From NCBI RefSeq assembly GCF_024170405.1, contig NZ_JALJYC010000006.1, positions 30,366 through 94,365 of the forward strand: a stretch of 64,000 bases of DNA. The letters run 5' to 3'. The notes under the pieces were generated by a model that was not told where the DNA came from, ran no database searches, and saw nothing but the letters and a program-made list of their open reading frames with translations. Shown here piece by piece: positions 17,641-26,764 of this stretch (its first letter is position 1; the number at the start of each line of letters is the position of its first letter). Source of the DNA: Neisseria perflava. GTDB lineage: Bacteria > Pseudomonadota > Gammaproteobacteria > Burkholderiales > Neisseriaceae. Position numbers and translations under genes: made by a program.

Positions 17641-17937
17641 TATCAGCTTGTCCCAAGCCTACCTGCATCGGCTTGCCCCCTTACTGCGACCATGTTAACA
17701 TTTAAATATTAATGATTTACTGCCAGCCGTTACTACTTTCCATATCACCTATGCATTACCGGATAACGGCACTTCCCGCTCAGTAAGACTACAAATTTTC
17801 TATTACTCATTCCGATAGGCAATCTCTTCCCACAGGATAAGTGCCTACACACATCTGCTGCTCTATCCCAATCCGCTTATCTGCGCCCTACCGCCGGATA
17901 ACAGCTTATTTACACCACCCCTTGATGGAGTTTATTC

Positions 17938-19182
17938 ATGCAATCGGCAAAAAAACGCCGCCAAAAAATGAGACTCATCATGTTTTTGGCTTTCCTGACC
18001 TTATCCCTGAATCTGCGTGCGCCCATTACCGCGCTCCCACCGGTGATTACCGAAGTCAAAAACGCCCTTTCCATGACCCCGGCTTTTGCCGGTATCTTAA
18101 CCACCATTCCGGTTTTGTGTTTCGGCTTGTTTACACCGTTTGCTTCTAAAATCATCGGCAAAACCGGCATTGAAAATGCCATTATGCTGACTTTAGGAGA
18201 CGTTCTAATCGGCTCTGTCGTCAGGGTATTGGGCGGAACCGGCTGTATGCTGGCAGGGACGATACTGATTGGTCTGGCCTTAACCGTGGGCAACCTGTTG
18301 GAGCTGTTGGTAATCGCGCGGGATTATAAATCCTCTGCTGGGATGATGACCGGTATCATGGTACTCGGCATGAGTTTCGGCGGAATGATTACCTCATCTC
18401 TGACCGTTCCTATCGCCCACATGTTCGACTGGCGCTGGGCGCTCGCCTTTTGGAGTTTGTTTGCCTTATTGAGCCTGATTTTATGGATACCCGGCTACCG
18501 GCGCGAAAGCAGCAAAGCCAAGCATGCCGCAGCCAAACCAATCACTTCCGCCAAAAACCGCATGTCGTTCAAACAATTTTCTCCGGCAAAAATCCGGGCT
18601 GTCATCGCACTAACCTTAGCGTTTTCCGCACACAGTTTCGCCTTTTACGGTATCGTTGCCTGGCTGCCAACATTTTTGGTGCAAAACGCGCATTTTAGCA
18701 ATGATAAAGCCGGCGTCATCGTTTCCATTTTCCACCTGCTGGGTTTCGTCGGCTGCATGGGCATGCCGCTATTGAAAAAATGGTTTAATCTGTCGATTGG
18801 TTGGATGTTTGTCATCGGTGGGCTTACTTGGTTTTTAGTTCCCACAGGCTTTTACCTGCTGCCGCAACATTGGCTGCTGTGGGACATCGCCGGCGGTATC
18901 GGTTGCGGCAGCGCCTTTGTCATTATTTTCTCATTGATTATCGCCAAGTCCGCTTCCCTAGAAGAAAACCGCTACACCTCTTCCGTTGTCCAATCCATCG
19001 GCTACATCATCGCTTCCATCAGCCCGATGATTACCGGCTGGCTATACCAAATATCCGGCCATTGGCGTAGCAGCTTTACCGTCTTGGCGCTTGCCACGCT
19101 GATTTTTATGATTGGGGGATTACTGGCAAACTTTTTCTACAAACAAAGCGAACAGACACCCAAAACCTCGGCTTCGACGTAA
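17938..19182 (+). CDS. MFS transporter, CynX/NimT family
   Basis: The 414-residue inner-membrane protein has about 12 hydrophobic segments with the family's LNLRAPITALPPV motif in helix 1 and a basic inter-half loop (RRESSKAKHAAAKP) near residue 185-200. CynX/NimT proteins export small organic anions or drugs such as cyanate and 2-nitroimidazole; the substrate here is unknown. GGAG lies seven bases before the ATG. The gene contains no DUS and its third-position composition looks more AT-rich than its neighbours, which could reflect acquisition, but this is only an impression. Confidence 0.85.
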   Translation: MQSAKKRRQKMRLIMFLAFLTLSLNLRAPITALPPVITEVKNALSMTPAFAGILTTIPVLCFGLFTPFASKIIGKTGIENAIMLTLGDVLIGSVVRVLGGTGCMLAGTILIGLALTVGNLLELLVIARDYKSSAGMMTGIMVLGMSFGGMITSSLTVPIAHMFDWRWALAFWSLFALLSLILWIPGYRRESSKAKHAAAKPITSAKNRMSFKQFSPAKIRAVIALTLAFSAHSFAFYGIVAWLPTFLVQNAHFSNDKAGVIVSIFHLLGFVGCMGMPLLKKWFNLSIGWMFVIGGLTWFLVPTGFYLLPQHWLLWDIAGGIGCGSAFVIIFSLIIAKSASLEENRYTSSVVQSIGYIIASISPMITGWLYQISGHWRSSFTVLALATLIFMIGGLLANFFYKQSEQTPKTSAST

Positions 19183-19251
19183 CCATGCAAAACAAAAGTG
19201 CAAATTAAAGACACGTTGCTGCGTCTTTACCAATCATCCTCGCCGCCAACC

Positions 19252-19281
19252 TTGACACCGCTTGCCGAAATATAAGATAAT
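19252..19281 (+). promoter_or_regulatory. Predicted sigma-70 promoter of rpsU
   Basis: TTGACA (19252-19257) and GATAAT (19276-19281) are separated by 18 bases. Transcription would start near 19288, giving an rpsU leader of about 200 bases. Confidence 0.6.
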
Positions 19282-19331
19282 CGCAAAATTATTTTTCGGC
19301 TTTTAAACAGCCGACTATCCGGCAAAAAGCC

Positions 19332-19416
19332 GACTTGTTAGGAGGTGATGTTCACATCACGGCGCGTATCCCGCCATGCCGCAAGGCAGTCAGCGATACA
19401 AGACAACCCCATTTAA
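19332..19416 (+). promoter_or_regulatory. rpsU leader with extended Shine-Dalgarno hairpin and a 22-codon frame
   Basis: The leader contains AGGAGGTGAT, complementary over ten bases to the 3' end of 16S rRNA, and the 3' part of it (GTGATG) pairs with CATCAC four bases on. An ATG at 19348 opens a 22-codon frame ending at TAA 19416, but it is only two bases from the AGGAGG, too close for normal initiation. Since S21 acts at the anti-Shine-Dalgarno region of the 30S subunit, a role in autoregulation is a reasonable guess. Confidence 0.45.
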
Positions 19417-19489
19417 TCAGGCCGTTTGCCTTATCTACTTTATTTTTCAGACGGCCTTTAATAAATTTTTTGAATTTGAAGGAAATAAA

Positions 19490-19702
19490 ATGCCTGCAAT
19501 CCGCGTAAAAGAGAATGAACCGTTTGAAGTAGCCATGCGTCGTTTCAAACGTGCCGTAGAAAAAACCGGTCTGTTGACCGAGCTGCGTGCTCGCGAAGCT
19601 TACGAAAAACCGACTACCGAGCGCAAACGCAAAAAAGCCGCTGCCGCCAAACGTCTGCAAAAACGTCTGCGCAGCCAACAACTGCCTCCGAAAATGTACT
19701 AA
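19490..19702 (+). CDS. rpsU: 30S ribosomal protein S21
   Basis: The 70-residue basic protein MPAIRVKENEPFEVAMRRFKR... ending QQLPPKMY is bS21, which binds near the 16S 3' end and assists initiation. GAAGGA precedes the ATG. In many proteobacteria rpsU, yqeY and dnaG are adjacent; here yqeY follows after an intrinsic terminator and dnaG is not in the window. Confidence 0.98.
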   Translation: MPAIRVKENEPFEVAMRRFKRAVEKTGLLTELRAREAYEKPTTERKRKKAAAAKRLQKRLRSQQLPPKMY

Positions 19703-19730
19703 TCACGGCGCAGCCTTGATTTGAAATACC

Positions 19731-19765
19731 GCACCGCAAGGCTGATGCTTTGCGGTGTTTTGTTT
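19731..19765 (+). terminator. Intrinsic terminator of rpsU
   Basis: CACCGCAA and TTTGCGGTG form a stem with a roughly ten-base loop, followed by TTTTGTTT. Unlike most terminators in the window it contains no uptake sequence. Confidence 0.8.
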
Positions 19766-19940
19766 ATGACGCAAGCGGCACACTGCCGAAATCCTGAAAA
19801 CGGCTAATATGCGGGTTTGCCTGTGATGATTCCATATTGTTTTTTAGCAATGAACCGACATCATCTGAGCAAACACACGTTCGGTTGTGCCGCCTGCCCT
19901 ACGCCTCTTATCCATAACCGTATCAGAAAGAGAGCCTGAA

Positions 19941-20384
19941 ATGACCCTGAAAACCCGTCTCAACGAAGACATGAAAACCGCCATGCGTGCCAAAGACAGC
20001 GTGTCTTTGCCCACCATCCGCCTGATTAACGCCGCTATCAAGCAGTTTGAAGTCGATGAACGTCTTGAAGCCGACGATACCAAAATCATTTCCATCCTGA
20101 CCAAAATGGTCAAACAGCGCAAAGATTCCGCCAAAATCTATGCCGATGCAGGCCGCAACGACTTAGCCGACAAAGAAAACGCCGAAATCGACGTGTTACA
20201 CCGCTACATGCCGCAAATGATGTCGGCCGAAGAAATCCAAGCCGCCGTCGCCGCTGCCATCAGCGAAACCGGCTCAGCAGGCATGGCTGATATGGGCAAA
20301 GTGATGGGCGTATTAAAAACCCAGTTGGCCGGTAAAGCCGATATGAGCGATGTCAACAAAGCGCTAAAAGCAGCCTTGGCTTAA
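19941..20384 (+). CDS. yqeY: GatB/YqeY domain protein
   Basis: The 147-residue protein is a standalone YqeY: MTLKTRLNEDMKTAMRAKD at the N-terminus, LPTIRLINAAIKQFEVD, and the C-terminal GKVMGVLKTQLAGKADMSDVNKALK typical of the domain fused to GatB. The domain binds tRNA in the amidotransferase; the role of the free protein is not established. AGAGAG lies upstream of the ATG. Confidence 0.92.
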   Translation: MTLKTRLNEDMKTAMRAKDSVSLPTIRLINAAIKQFEVDERLEADDTKIISILTKMVKQRKDSAKIYADAGRNDLADKENAEIDVLHRYMPQMMSAEEIQAAVAAAISETGSAGMADMGKVMGVLKTQLAGKADMSDVNKALKAALA

Positions 20385-20396
20385 CCACCCTTCCAT

Positions 20397-20437
20397 AAAG
20401 GCCGTCTGAAAACACATCCGTTTTCAGACGGCCTTTG
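20397..20437 (+). terminator. Inverted-DUS terminator after yqeY
   Basis: A 17-base stem built on AG-form uptake sequences with a six-base loop follows the stop codon. Confidence 0.85.
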
Positions 20438-20562
20438 CTATTTATTGGTTTGCGGCACATCAATATCCGTTTAATTGGCATGCCAATTTATCAAAATCAA
20501 GCTTTTTTGGTTCTCAAATATGCTAAAATAACGCCCATCCACAAACCCAAAAGGAGAACGGC

Positions 20563-20988
20563 ATGACCGCAAAACAACCCTGCGCCTATTGCGACGGCGG
20601 CGAATTATTAGACGCATTCGGCATTAAAATCTGCGACTTAGATAAAAGCCAACTCATCTTATTCAAAGAGCAAAGCCACCCCGGACGCGTTATCGTGGCT
20701 TCCAAATTCCACGTCTCGGAAATCGTGGACATCAGCCCCGACGAACAAGCCGCATTCTTTAACGATGTACGCCGTGCCGCGCAAGCGCTGCATGCCGCAT
20801 TCAGCCCAGACAAAATTAACTACGGTGCCTACGGCGACGGCGGCTGTCACCTGCATTTCCACTTGGTACCGAAATACAAAAACGATGACTTTGAGTGGGG
20901 CACGCCGTTTGCCATGAATCCGCAACGCCAATATTTGAGTGAATCACAATACGCGGAAATCATTGAAAAAATCAAAGCTGCTTTGTAA
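20563..20988 (+). CDS. HIT family hydrolase
   Basis: The 141-residue cytoplasmic protein carries the histidine triad as GGCHLHFHLVPKY (about residues 89-101) and the HIT fold markers LILFKEQSHPGRVIVASKFHVSEI. HIT proteins hydrolyse nucleotide phosphoramidates or dinucleoside polyphosphates. Two N-terminal Cys (PCAYCDGG) recall the zinc-binding Cys seen in some HIT proteins but only one pair is present. AGGAGA lies before the ATG. Substrate not assignable. Confidence 0.9.
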   Translation: MTAKQPCAYCDGGELLDAFGIKICDLDKSQLILFKEQSHPGRVIVASKFHVSEIVDISPDEQAAFFNDVRRAAQALHAAFSPDKINYGAYGDGGCHLHFHLVPKYKNDDFEWGTPFAMNPQRQYLSESQYAEIIEKIKAAL

Positions 20989-21004
20989 ACTGCCCAAAAG
21001 CAAC

Positions 21005-21037
21005 AAAGGCCGTCTGAAAAGATTTCAGACGGCCTTT
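21005..21037. terminator. Inverted-DUS terminator after the HIT gene
   Basis: AG-form uptake sequences pair around a five-base loop. The next 130 bases to the convergent haem operon contain no gene. Confidence 0.82.
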
Positions 21038-21169
21038 GCCGCAAAATAAATTGCAGCCAATCATATCGTTTGAAATAAACCCTTCCAACAAAAATCAGGG
21101 CAAAATGGAGATTCCTATCCAAGCAAATACCGCCGTTACCATTCGGTTTGAATGCATACCAGCCATTCG

Positions 21170-21904
21170 CTACACACGGAAATACACCCCATCTTCATCC
21201 TGCAAACGCTTGACCGCCCAGCCGTAAACCTCTTGCAGCAATTCTGGCTGCATGACTTCGTCGCAACTGCCGCTGGCAAAAATTTTCCCCTGGTTCATCA
21301 AAATGATATGGTCGGCGTAGCGGGCGGCCAGATTCAAATCGTGCAACACCATAATGCTGCTGAAATCCTGCTTGTGCTGTGTCAGGTATTGCATGAGTTT
21401 TTGCTGGTGGCGGATGTCGAGGTGGTTGCACGGCTCGTCTAAGAGCAGCACGGGCGCATTTTGCAGCAGGGCACGGATGATGTTGGCGCGTTGCTGCTCA
21501 CCGCCCGACAAGCTGCTGATACGCTTGTCGGCCAAATCGCGCATATCGAAGTAATCCAGCAGACTTTCCAACTGCTGCGGCTGTTTTTTCAGACGGCCTT
21601 GATAGGTAAATGCCGACAAGCCGACATATTCGCGCACGCTCATCGGCATGGCGTAACGCCCGTGCTGCCCGACCCAAGCCACGCAGCCTTGGCGGATTTG
21701 CGGTGCGGCGGCTTGGCCGAACAGGGTCACGCCGCCCTTGCCCGTCTGCCCGAGCAGGGCTTTGAGCAAAGTGGATTTGCCCGCACCGTTGGGGCCGATA
21801 ACGGCGGTATTCGCGCCGACGGGAAAATCCAGCGTACCAATGTCCAGCAACACCTTACCGCGCACGGTCACATTCAGCGACTGAATCTGAAAAGAAGCGG
21901 TCAC
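21170..21904 (-). CDS. hmuV: Haem ABC transporter ATPase
   Basis: The 244-residue ABC ATPase has Walker A GPNGAGKST, the Q-loop, signature LSGGEQQRANIIRAL, Walker B VLLLDEPCNHLD and switch HD. It is the last gene of a four-gene haem operon and would energise uptake of haem iron across the inner membrane with the permease located four bases upstream. It belongs to the FecE/HmuV class; haem rather than siderophore specificity is inferred from hemS in the operon. Confidence 0.92.
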   Translation of the reverse strand: MTASFQIQSLNVTVRGKVLLDIGTLDFPVGANTAVIGPNGAGKSTLLKALLGQTGKGGVTLFGQAAAPQIRQGCVAWVGQHGRYAMPMSVREYVGLSAFTYQGRLKKQPQQLESLLDYFDMRDLADKRISSLSGGEQQRANIIRALLQNAPVLLLDEPCNHLDIRHQQKLMQYLTQHKQDFSSIMVLHDLNLAARYADHIILMNQGKIFASGSCDEVMQPELLQEVYGWAVKRLQDEDGVYFRV

Positions 21905-21907
21905 GGC

Positions 21908-22846
21908 TTATTTCCTTACCGGTTTGATAAACAGATACATAAAAAACGGCCCGCCCAACAGCGCGATGATAATCCCCACCGGCACATCCACCGGATAAGC
22001 CGCCCAGCGTGCCGCACCATCGACCACCAGCAGAAACACCGCGCCAAGCCAAGCCGAGAGCGCAATCAGCTTGCGGCGGCTGCCGCCGACGGTCTGCGCC
22101 AGCACATTGGGCACCATCATACCGAGGAAACCGATGATTCCCGCCAGCGACACCGCCGCGCCGGTCATCAGCGCCGCCCCGATAACGGTCTGCACGCGCA
22201 TGGCATGAGCCGACACGCCCATGCTGACGGCGGTATCCTCCCCCGTCATCAGAATATCCAAGCGCCGTCCGCAGCCCAGCAGCAACAGAAATCCTGCCGC
22301 CATCGTTACCGCCGCCAGCCACGGCGGGGTAAAACCCGCTTCGGCCAAACTGCCCGACAGCCAAGTGGTGGCGCTGCGCAGCACCAAATCATCGGACAAA
22401 AACAAAATCAGGCTGACCACCGCGCCGGAAAACGCACTCAGCACAAAGCCCAACACCAGCAGCCCGAGTGCGCCGCCGCCCATCAGCCGGTGCACCGCCA
22501 AAATCAGCAGACACACACCCAAAGCGCCGAGGAAGGCCGCCAGCGGCACGCCCAGCGCACCGCCGCCGAAAGCCAGCACGACAATCACGCCCAAAGCCGC
22601 GCCGCCCGACGTGCCAATCAAGCTCGGGTCGGCTAGCGGGTTGTCGAACAAAGCCTGCAAAGCCGCGCCCGAGGCTGCCAGCCCCGCGCCGACCAAAAGC
22701 GCGGTATAAATGCGCGGCAGGCGGATTTGGCGCACGGTTTCATCCATCGCCAAGGGTGTCTGCCATTCACCAAAACCGATACCGCTGCATAAATAAACAG
22801 CAGCCAGAGTCAGCAAGATACTGAAAATCAGGATAGGCGGTTTCAT
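21908..22846 (-). CDS. hmuU: Haem ABC transporter permease, FecCD family
   Basis: The 312-residue inner-membrane protein has eight to ten hydrophobic helices and the FecCD markers IRLPRIYTALLVGAGLAASGAALQALFDNPLADPSLIGTS (split over residues 40-80) and GFLGMMVPNVLAQ near the C-terminal half. It pairs with HmuV. It is slightly shorter than the usual 330 residues because the N-terminus is compact. It begins just after the hmuT stop with a DUS in the gap. Confidence 0.92.
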   Translation of the reverse strand: MKPPILIFSILLTLAAVYLCSGIGFGEWQTPLAMDETVRQIRLPRIYTALLVGAGLAASGAALQALFDNPLADPSLIGTSGGAALGVIVVLAFGGGALGVPLAAFLGALGVCLLILAVHRLMGGGALGLLVLGFVLSAFSGAVVSLILFLSDDLVLRSATTWLSGSLAEAGFTPPWLAAVTMAAGFLLLLGCGRRLDILMTGEDTAVSMGVSAHAMRVQTVIGAALMTGAAVSLAGIIGFLGMMVPNVLAQTVGGSRRKLIALSAWLGAVFLLVVDGAARWAAYPVDVPVGIIIALLGGPFFMYLFIKPVRK

Positions 22847-22861
22847 GTTTTTCAGACGGCC

Positions 22862-23653
22862 TTATTTCGCCAAACCGTGTAATTTCTGCACCACTTGAGG
22901 CGTATCGAGGCCGTAGCGGAACATGTCGTTGGCTTTCCACAGATAGATTTTGCCGTTTTTGGCGGCTGGGGAGGCGGCAATTTCCGGCTGCGCGGCAAAT
23001 TTGGCCACACCACCGATTTTGGCTGCATTGTGGTCGGCGATGATGATGATGTCGGGCTTGGCCGCCAGCCACGCTTCGCGCGTCATCAGTTTGATACCGT
23101 CTATGGCGGCTGCTGCATTGATACCGCCGGCGCGTTTAATCAGCTCGTCGGAAGCGGTGTTTCTGCCCGCCACCAAACGTCCGTCGTAGCTGAACAGATA
23201 ACGCTTGCCGGTGACGCTTTGCGGCTTCATATCCGCCTGCCACTTGGCCGCCAACCTGTCGGCTTGGGCGCTTTTGCCGATGAGTTTGCCGGTGGTGCGT
23301 ATGCTTTGCGGATAGGCGGCGATGTCGTCATTCGGCGCGACGTTGACCGCTTTGATACCAGCTTTTTTCAGGCTGTCGAATATCGTGGCCGGCTGCGCCA
23401 TCCATGAACCCAGCACAATATCAGGTTTGGCCGCCACTATCGGCTCGACCGTCAGATTGCGGTATATGCCGATACTGGGTTTGCTTTGCAAGGCGGTGTT
23501 TTGCACGGTTTGGTCACGGCCGACGACTTCGTCCAGCGCACCGAGCGCCACCACAATATCGCCGACATCGGGCGTAATGACCACAATGCGCTGCGCGTGG
23601 GCGGCGCTGCTCAGGGCGGCGGCCAGTAAAAAGGTTGTCAAATAGGTTTTCAT
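22862..23653 (-). CDS. hmuT: Haem-binding periplasmic protein
   Basis: The product, about 263 residues, has a signal peptide (MKTYLTTFLLAAALSSAAHA) and a single-lobe FecB/HmuT fold: RIVVITPDVGDIVVALGALDEVVGRD, EPIVAAKPDIVLG and GKRYLFSYDGRLVAG. It would accept haem in the periplasm and hand it to HmuUV. The ATG at 23653 has AGGAAG eight bases upstream; an in-frame ATG at 23698 would place charged residues before the signal and is rejected. The TonB-dependent receptor is not in this window. Confidence 0.91.
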   Translation of the reverse strand: MKTYLTTFLLAAALSSAAHAQRIVVITPDVGDIVVALGALDEVVGRDQTVQNTALQSKPSIGIYRNLTVEPIVAAKPDIVLGSWMAQPATIFDSLKKAGIKAVNVAPNDDIAAYPQSIRTTGKLIGKSAQADRLAAKWQADMKPQSVTGKRYLFSYDGRLVAGRNTASDELIKRAGGINAAAAIDGIKLMTREAWLAAKPDIIIIADHNAAKIGGVAKFAAQPEIAASPAAKNGKIYLWKANDMFRYGLDTPQVVQKLHGLAK

Positions 23654-23707
23654 CTCGTTTTCTTCCTGATGTTTCTCATCTTTGATTAGTTTCGGCACAA
23701 CGTTTTT

Positions 23708-24760
23708 TCAGACGGCCGTCTGAAGAGCGGCAGCCATCAGCGTATCGGTGATTGCCGTCCATTGCGGCAACTCGCCCTGCCCTTCCGTGCGGCGGCCGAA
23801 AATTTGGATGACGGTACGGCGGCGGCTGTCAAAACCTTCGATACAGGTAACAAAACCGTCGCGTATCGGGCGGCGCACTATCCAGCTTGCGGCAATTTCG
23901 TCGTCTTTCAGGTGCATGCTGAAACCTTCTTCTTTGCCGTCCAACACATTCAGATAGCCACGTGCGCGGATGAGGTTGTGCACTTTGCCGGTCTGAATCT
24001 GCACCACGCCCCGGTTGCCCGCAAAAATCATGATTTCGATGCCGGAATCCCGCGCCATTTCCAAAGCCTGCTGCCATACCTCATTACCCACCGCAACCGC
24101 CATACCTGCGGGCGCGTAAGGATAAGCCGCCAAACGGTCGAGATGAAAGTTCTCCAACAGCCCGCCGAAATGGTGAACATCCTTCAATTCCAGCCAGCGT
24201 TCTTGAAATGCCGCAATACGTTCGGCCGACAAGGGCGCGGGAATATCTACCGGCAGCAGTTCGGCGCGGACAAATTCGGATTTGCCCGCTACGGCAAACT
24301 GCGCCAGCAATTCATCCCATGCCGCTGACACGGCCTCATCACGCAAAAACACTTTCTGCACCGCCACACCGAATTCATCGTAAAACTGGATAGAGCGGGA
24401 TATCTTCTCCCCATTCTTATCGGTAACGGCTAAGGCATGTTTCCAACGCCCAGGGAAAATCCGCAAATCAATACCGCCAATGTTCAGCGCCATGCCCGCC
24501 GACGGTGCCAGACTGACGTTTTCATACACACCCTGTTTCTCATGCACGCAAACCTCGTTGCGCACCACGCACTGCACCCGCCCCAAAGCAGCCAGCCGCG
24601 ATACAATATCGCGGATATTGCCGCCCAGATACACCGTATCCGGCGCGTCGGCCAACAACTCGCCTTCGCTCACGCCCAAATCCGCCGCACCCTCGCGCGG
24701 AAAATACATGCCCTGCCTAGTGGTTTTGGCGCTTTGGTATTGCTGCCACAAATTGCCCAT
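23708..24760 (-). CDS. hemS: Haem-degrading/haem-carrier protein HemS/HmuS
   Basis: The 350-residue cytoplasmic protein consists of two similar halves, as in HemS/ChuS/PhuS. The first half contains RVQCVVRNEVCVHEKQGVYENV and the second FAGNRGVVQIQTGKVHNLI and GFSMHLKDDEIAASWIVRRP. Family members bind incoming haem and release or hand on iron. It is first in the operon hemS-hmuT-hmuU-hmuV. Histidines near residues 195-200 (KDVHHFGG) could be the proximal ligand, but I cannot align this with certainty. Confidence 0.9.
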   Translation of the reverse strand: MGNLWQQYQSAKTTRQGMYFPREGAADLGVSEGELLADAPDTVYLGGNIRDIVSRLAALGRVQCVVRNEVCVHEKQGVYENVSLAPSAGMALNIGGIDLRIFPGRWKHALAVTDKNGEKISRSIQFYDEFGVAVQKVFLRDEAVSAAWDELLAQFAVAGKSEFVRAELLPVDIPAPLSAERIAAFQERWLELKDVHHFGGLLENFHLDRLAAYPYAPAGMAVAVGNEVWQQALEMARDSGIEIMIFAGNRGVVQIQTGKVHNLIRARGYLNVLDGKEEGFSMHLKDDEIAASWIVRRPIRDGFVTCIEGFDSRRRTVIQIFGRRTEGQGELPQWTAITDTLMAAALQTAV

Positions 24761-24835
24761 TGCGTTTCCTTATGATTGGTGTGTGATGATTTTTCAGACG
24801 GCCTCATGGTTTGGCAGGCCGTCTGAAATATAAAT

Positions 24836-24854
24836 AAATATGAAAATGGTTAGC
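24836..24854 (-). promoter_or_regulatory. Possible Fur box upstream of hemS
   Basis: AAATATGAAAATGGTTAGC matches 12 of 19 positions of the classical Fur consensus GATAATGATAATCATTATC in an AT-rich stretch 76 bases before hemS. Iron repression is expected for this operon; the site itself is weak. Confidence 0.35.
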
Positions 24855-25010
24855 GTTTATAATCTATTTCAGCTAAATTTTCAAGTCATAAAGATGGCAA
24901 CAAACCCGCGTTAAAAGCATAAAAATCCGGCGCAAAGATGGGCGAAGCGGCGCGGCGGGTTTATAATGCCGTTTTCTATCCCGTGAAAAAATTCAGGAAA
25001 TACAAACTAC

Positions 25011-25985
25011 ATGACCCATACCGTCCACCTTCAGTTTGACGACATCGACAATACCGTTTTGCAACGCCTGTGCGGGGCACTCGACAGCAATCTGGAAGCC
25101 CTCGCCCACGCGCTAGACATCCAAATCAGCCGCCGTTTCGAGCATTTCACCTTTATGGGCGAATTGGCGCATGCCGGACGCCGCGCCCTGCTCTCTCTGG
25201 CCGAAACCGCCAAACATGGCGATCTGCCGGAAAACGCCATCCAACTGGCCGCCGTTGAAGCCAAAACCGCCGACGCGCAACACCAAGAGCAATCCCACGA
25301 CCAGCAATATTATTTCCGCACCAAACGCGGCAGCATAGGTGGGCGCACGCCACGTCAAAACGGCTACATCCGCACCTTATTGAATCACGACGTGGTGTTC
25401 GGCTTGGGCCCGGCCGGTACCGGCAAAACCTATCTAGCGGTGGCGGCTGCGGTGGACGCAATGGAAAAACACCAAATCGAGCGCATTGTCTTGGTACGCC
25501 CTGCGGTGGAAGCGGGCGAAAAACTCGGCTTTCTGCCCGGCGATTTGGCGCAAAAGGTTGACCCGTATTTGCGCCCGCTGTATGACGCGCTGTATGATTT
25601 GATGGGTTTTGACCGCGTGACCAAGCTGATGGAAAAAGGCTTGATTGAAATCGCGCCGCTGGCCTATATGCGCGGCCGCACCTTAAACGGCGCGTATGTG
25701 ATTCTTGACGAGGCGCAAAACACTACGCCCGAGCAGATGAAAATGTTTCTGACCCGTATCGGCTTCGGCGCCAAAGCCGTGATTACCGGCGACATCAGCC
25801 AAATCGACCTGCCACGCAACATCAAATCCGGCCTGAAAGACGCACGCGAAAAGCTGCGCGATGTGGAAGGGCTGTATTTTCATACCTTCACCAGCGAAGA
25901 CGTGGTGCGCCATCCTTTGGTGCAGAAAATCGTCGAGGCATATGAGGCGGCGGAGGAAGCCGAAGAAGCCGGGCGCAAACATTAA
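25011..25985 (+). CDS. phoH: PhoH-like ATPase
   Basis: The 324-residue cytoplasmic protein has an N-terminal KH-like region (about 1-100) and a PhoH ATPase domain with Walker A GPAGTGKTYLA, VRPAVEAGEKLGFLPGDL, Walker B AYVILDEAQNTT and ITGDISQIDLPR. It corresponds to the PhoL/YbeZ branch, usually next to ybeY and implicated in rRNA and ribosome metabolism. Here ybeY is not downstream; a DUS-capped hairpin follows immediately. An acidic tail (EEAEEAGRKH) ends the protein. Confidence 0.93.
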   Translation: MTHTVHLQFDDIDNTVLQRLCGALDSNLEALAHALDIQISRRFEHFTFMGELAHAGRRALLSLAETAKHGDLPENAIQLAAVEAKTADAQHQEQSHDQQYYFRTKRGSIGGRTPRQNGYIRTLLNHDVVFGLGPAGTGKTYLAVAAAVDAMEKHQIERIVLVRPAVEAGEKLGFLPGDLAQKVDPYLRPLYDALYDLMGFDRVTKLMEKGLIEIAPLAYMRGRTLNGAYVILDEAQNTTPEQMKMFLTRIGFGAKAVITGDISQIDLPRNIKSGLKDAREKLRDVEGLYFHTFTSEDVVRHPLVQKIVEAYEAAEEAEEAGRKH

Positions 25986-25989
25986 TCCG

Positions 25990-26050
25990 AGGCCGTCTGA
26001 ACGGTGTAACGAAAATCCGTGATTTGGTTTCACGCCTGTTCAGACGGCCT
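25990..26050. repeat. DUS-capped nested hairpin, copy c
   Basis: A 61-base element with AG-form uptake sequences at its ends and the core AAATC-CGT-GATTT inside. It begins four bases after the phoH stop and probably ends that transcript. Confidence 0.83.
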
Positions 26051-26175
26051 GTTTACGGTAAAATAAATAGGCAGACGGGGTATGCAGGGGCAAAACCCGA
26101 TACGCCCTAACCTGAATTTCCGTTGAGATTCTCACCCGACCCGCACCCGTTTTCAGACGGACTTTAGGAAATCCC

Positions 26176-26748
26176 ATGACATTCACCACATTATTAAGTA
26201 TTGCCCTCGGTATCGGCCTAGCCGCCAGCTCGGGCTTCCGCGTGTTTCTGCCGCTGTTTGCGTTGAGCCTGTCGGCCTATTTCGGGCTGTGGCCGATTAA
26301 TGAAAACTTCCAATGGCTGGCTTCTACACCCGCGCTGATTATTTTGGGCGTAGCCACCGTGGTCGAAATCGGTGCTTATCTGATTCCGTTTTTGGATAAC
26401 CTGCTGGACACCCTGGCCGTACCGCTGGCCGGTTTGGCCGGTACGGCGGTGATGGCCTCCACCACCGCCGACCTCAGCCCTGCCGTTACTTGGACTTTAG
26501 CCATCATCGCCGGTGGCGGCGCTGCGGCGGCCATCAAAGGCGCAGGCGCCACCACCCGCGCCGCCAGCACAGTCACGACCGCAGGTTTGGCCAATCCGGT
26601 GGTTTCCGTCGCGGAAACGGGTATGGCGGCGGTGATGGCGGTATTGAGCCTGTTCTTGCCGTTTTTGGCGGTCATCATCGTGTTGCTGCTGGCCTTTTGG
26701 CTGTGGCGCAAATACCGCAAAATCCGCCAAGCACCAACAGCCGTTTAA
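26176..26748 (+). CDS. DUF4126 family membrane protein
   Basis: The 190-residue protein has five or six hydrophobic segments, begins LSIALGIGLAASSGFRVFLPLF and has the conserved EIGAYLIPFLDNLLDTLAVPLAGLAGT, hallmarks of DUF4126. A glycine/alanine-rich centre (AIIAGGGAAAAIKGAGATTRA) and a basic C-terminus (RKYRKIRQ) suggest the usual orientation in the inner membrane. Function unknown. A DUS-like TTTTCAGACGG lies upstream of the ribosome site. Confidence 0.85.
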   Translation: MTFTTLLSIALGIGLAASSGFRVFLPLFALSLSAYFGLWPINENFQWLASTPALIILGVATVVEIGAYLIPFLDNLLDTLAVPLAGLAGTAVMASTTADLSPAVTWTLAIIAGGGAAAAIKGAGATTRAASTVTTAGLANPVVSVAETGMAAVMAVLSLFLPFLAVIIVLLLAFWLWRKYRKIRQAPTAV

Positions 26749-26764
26749 TGGTTTAAATAAAAAG

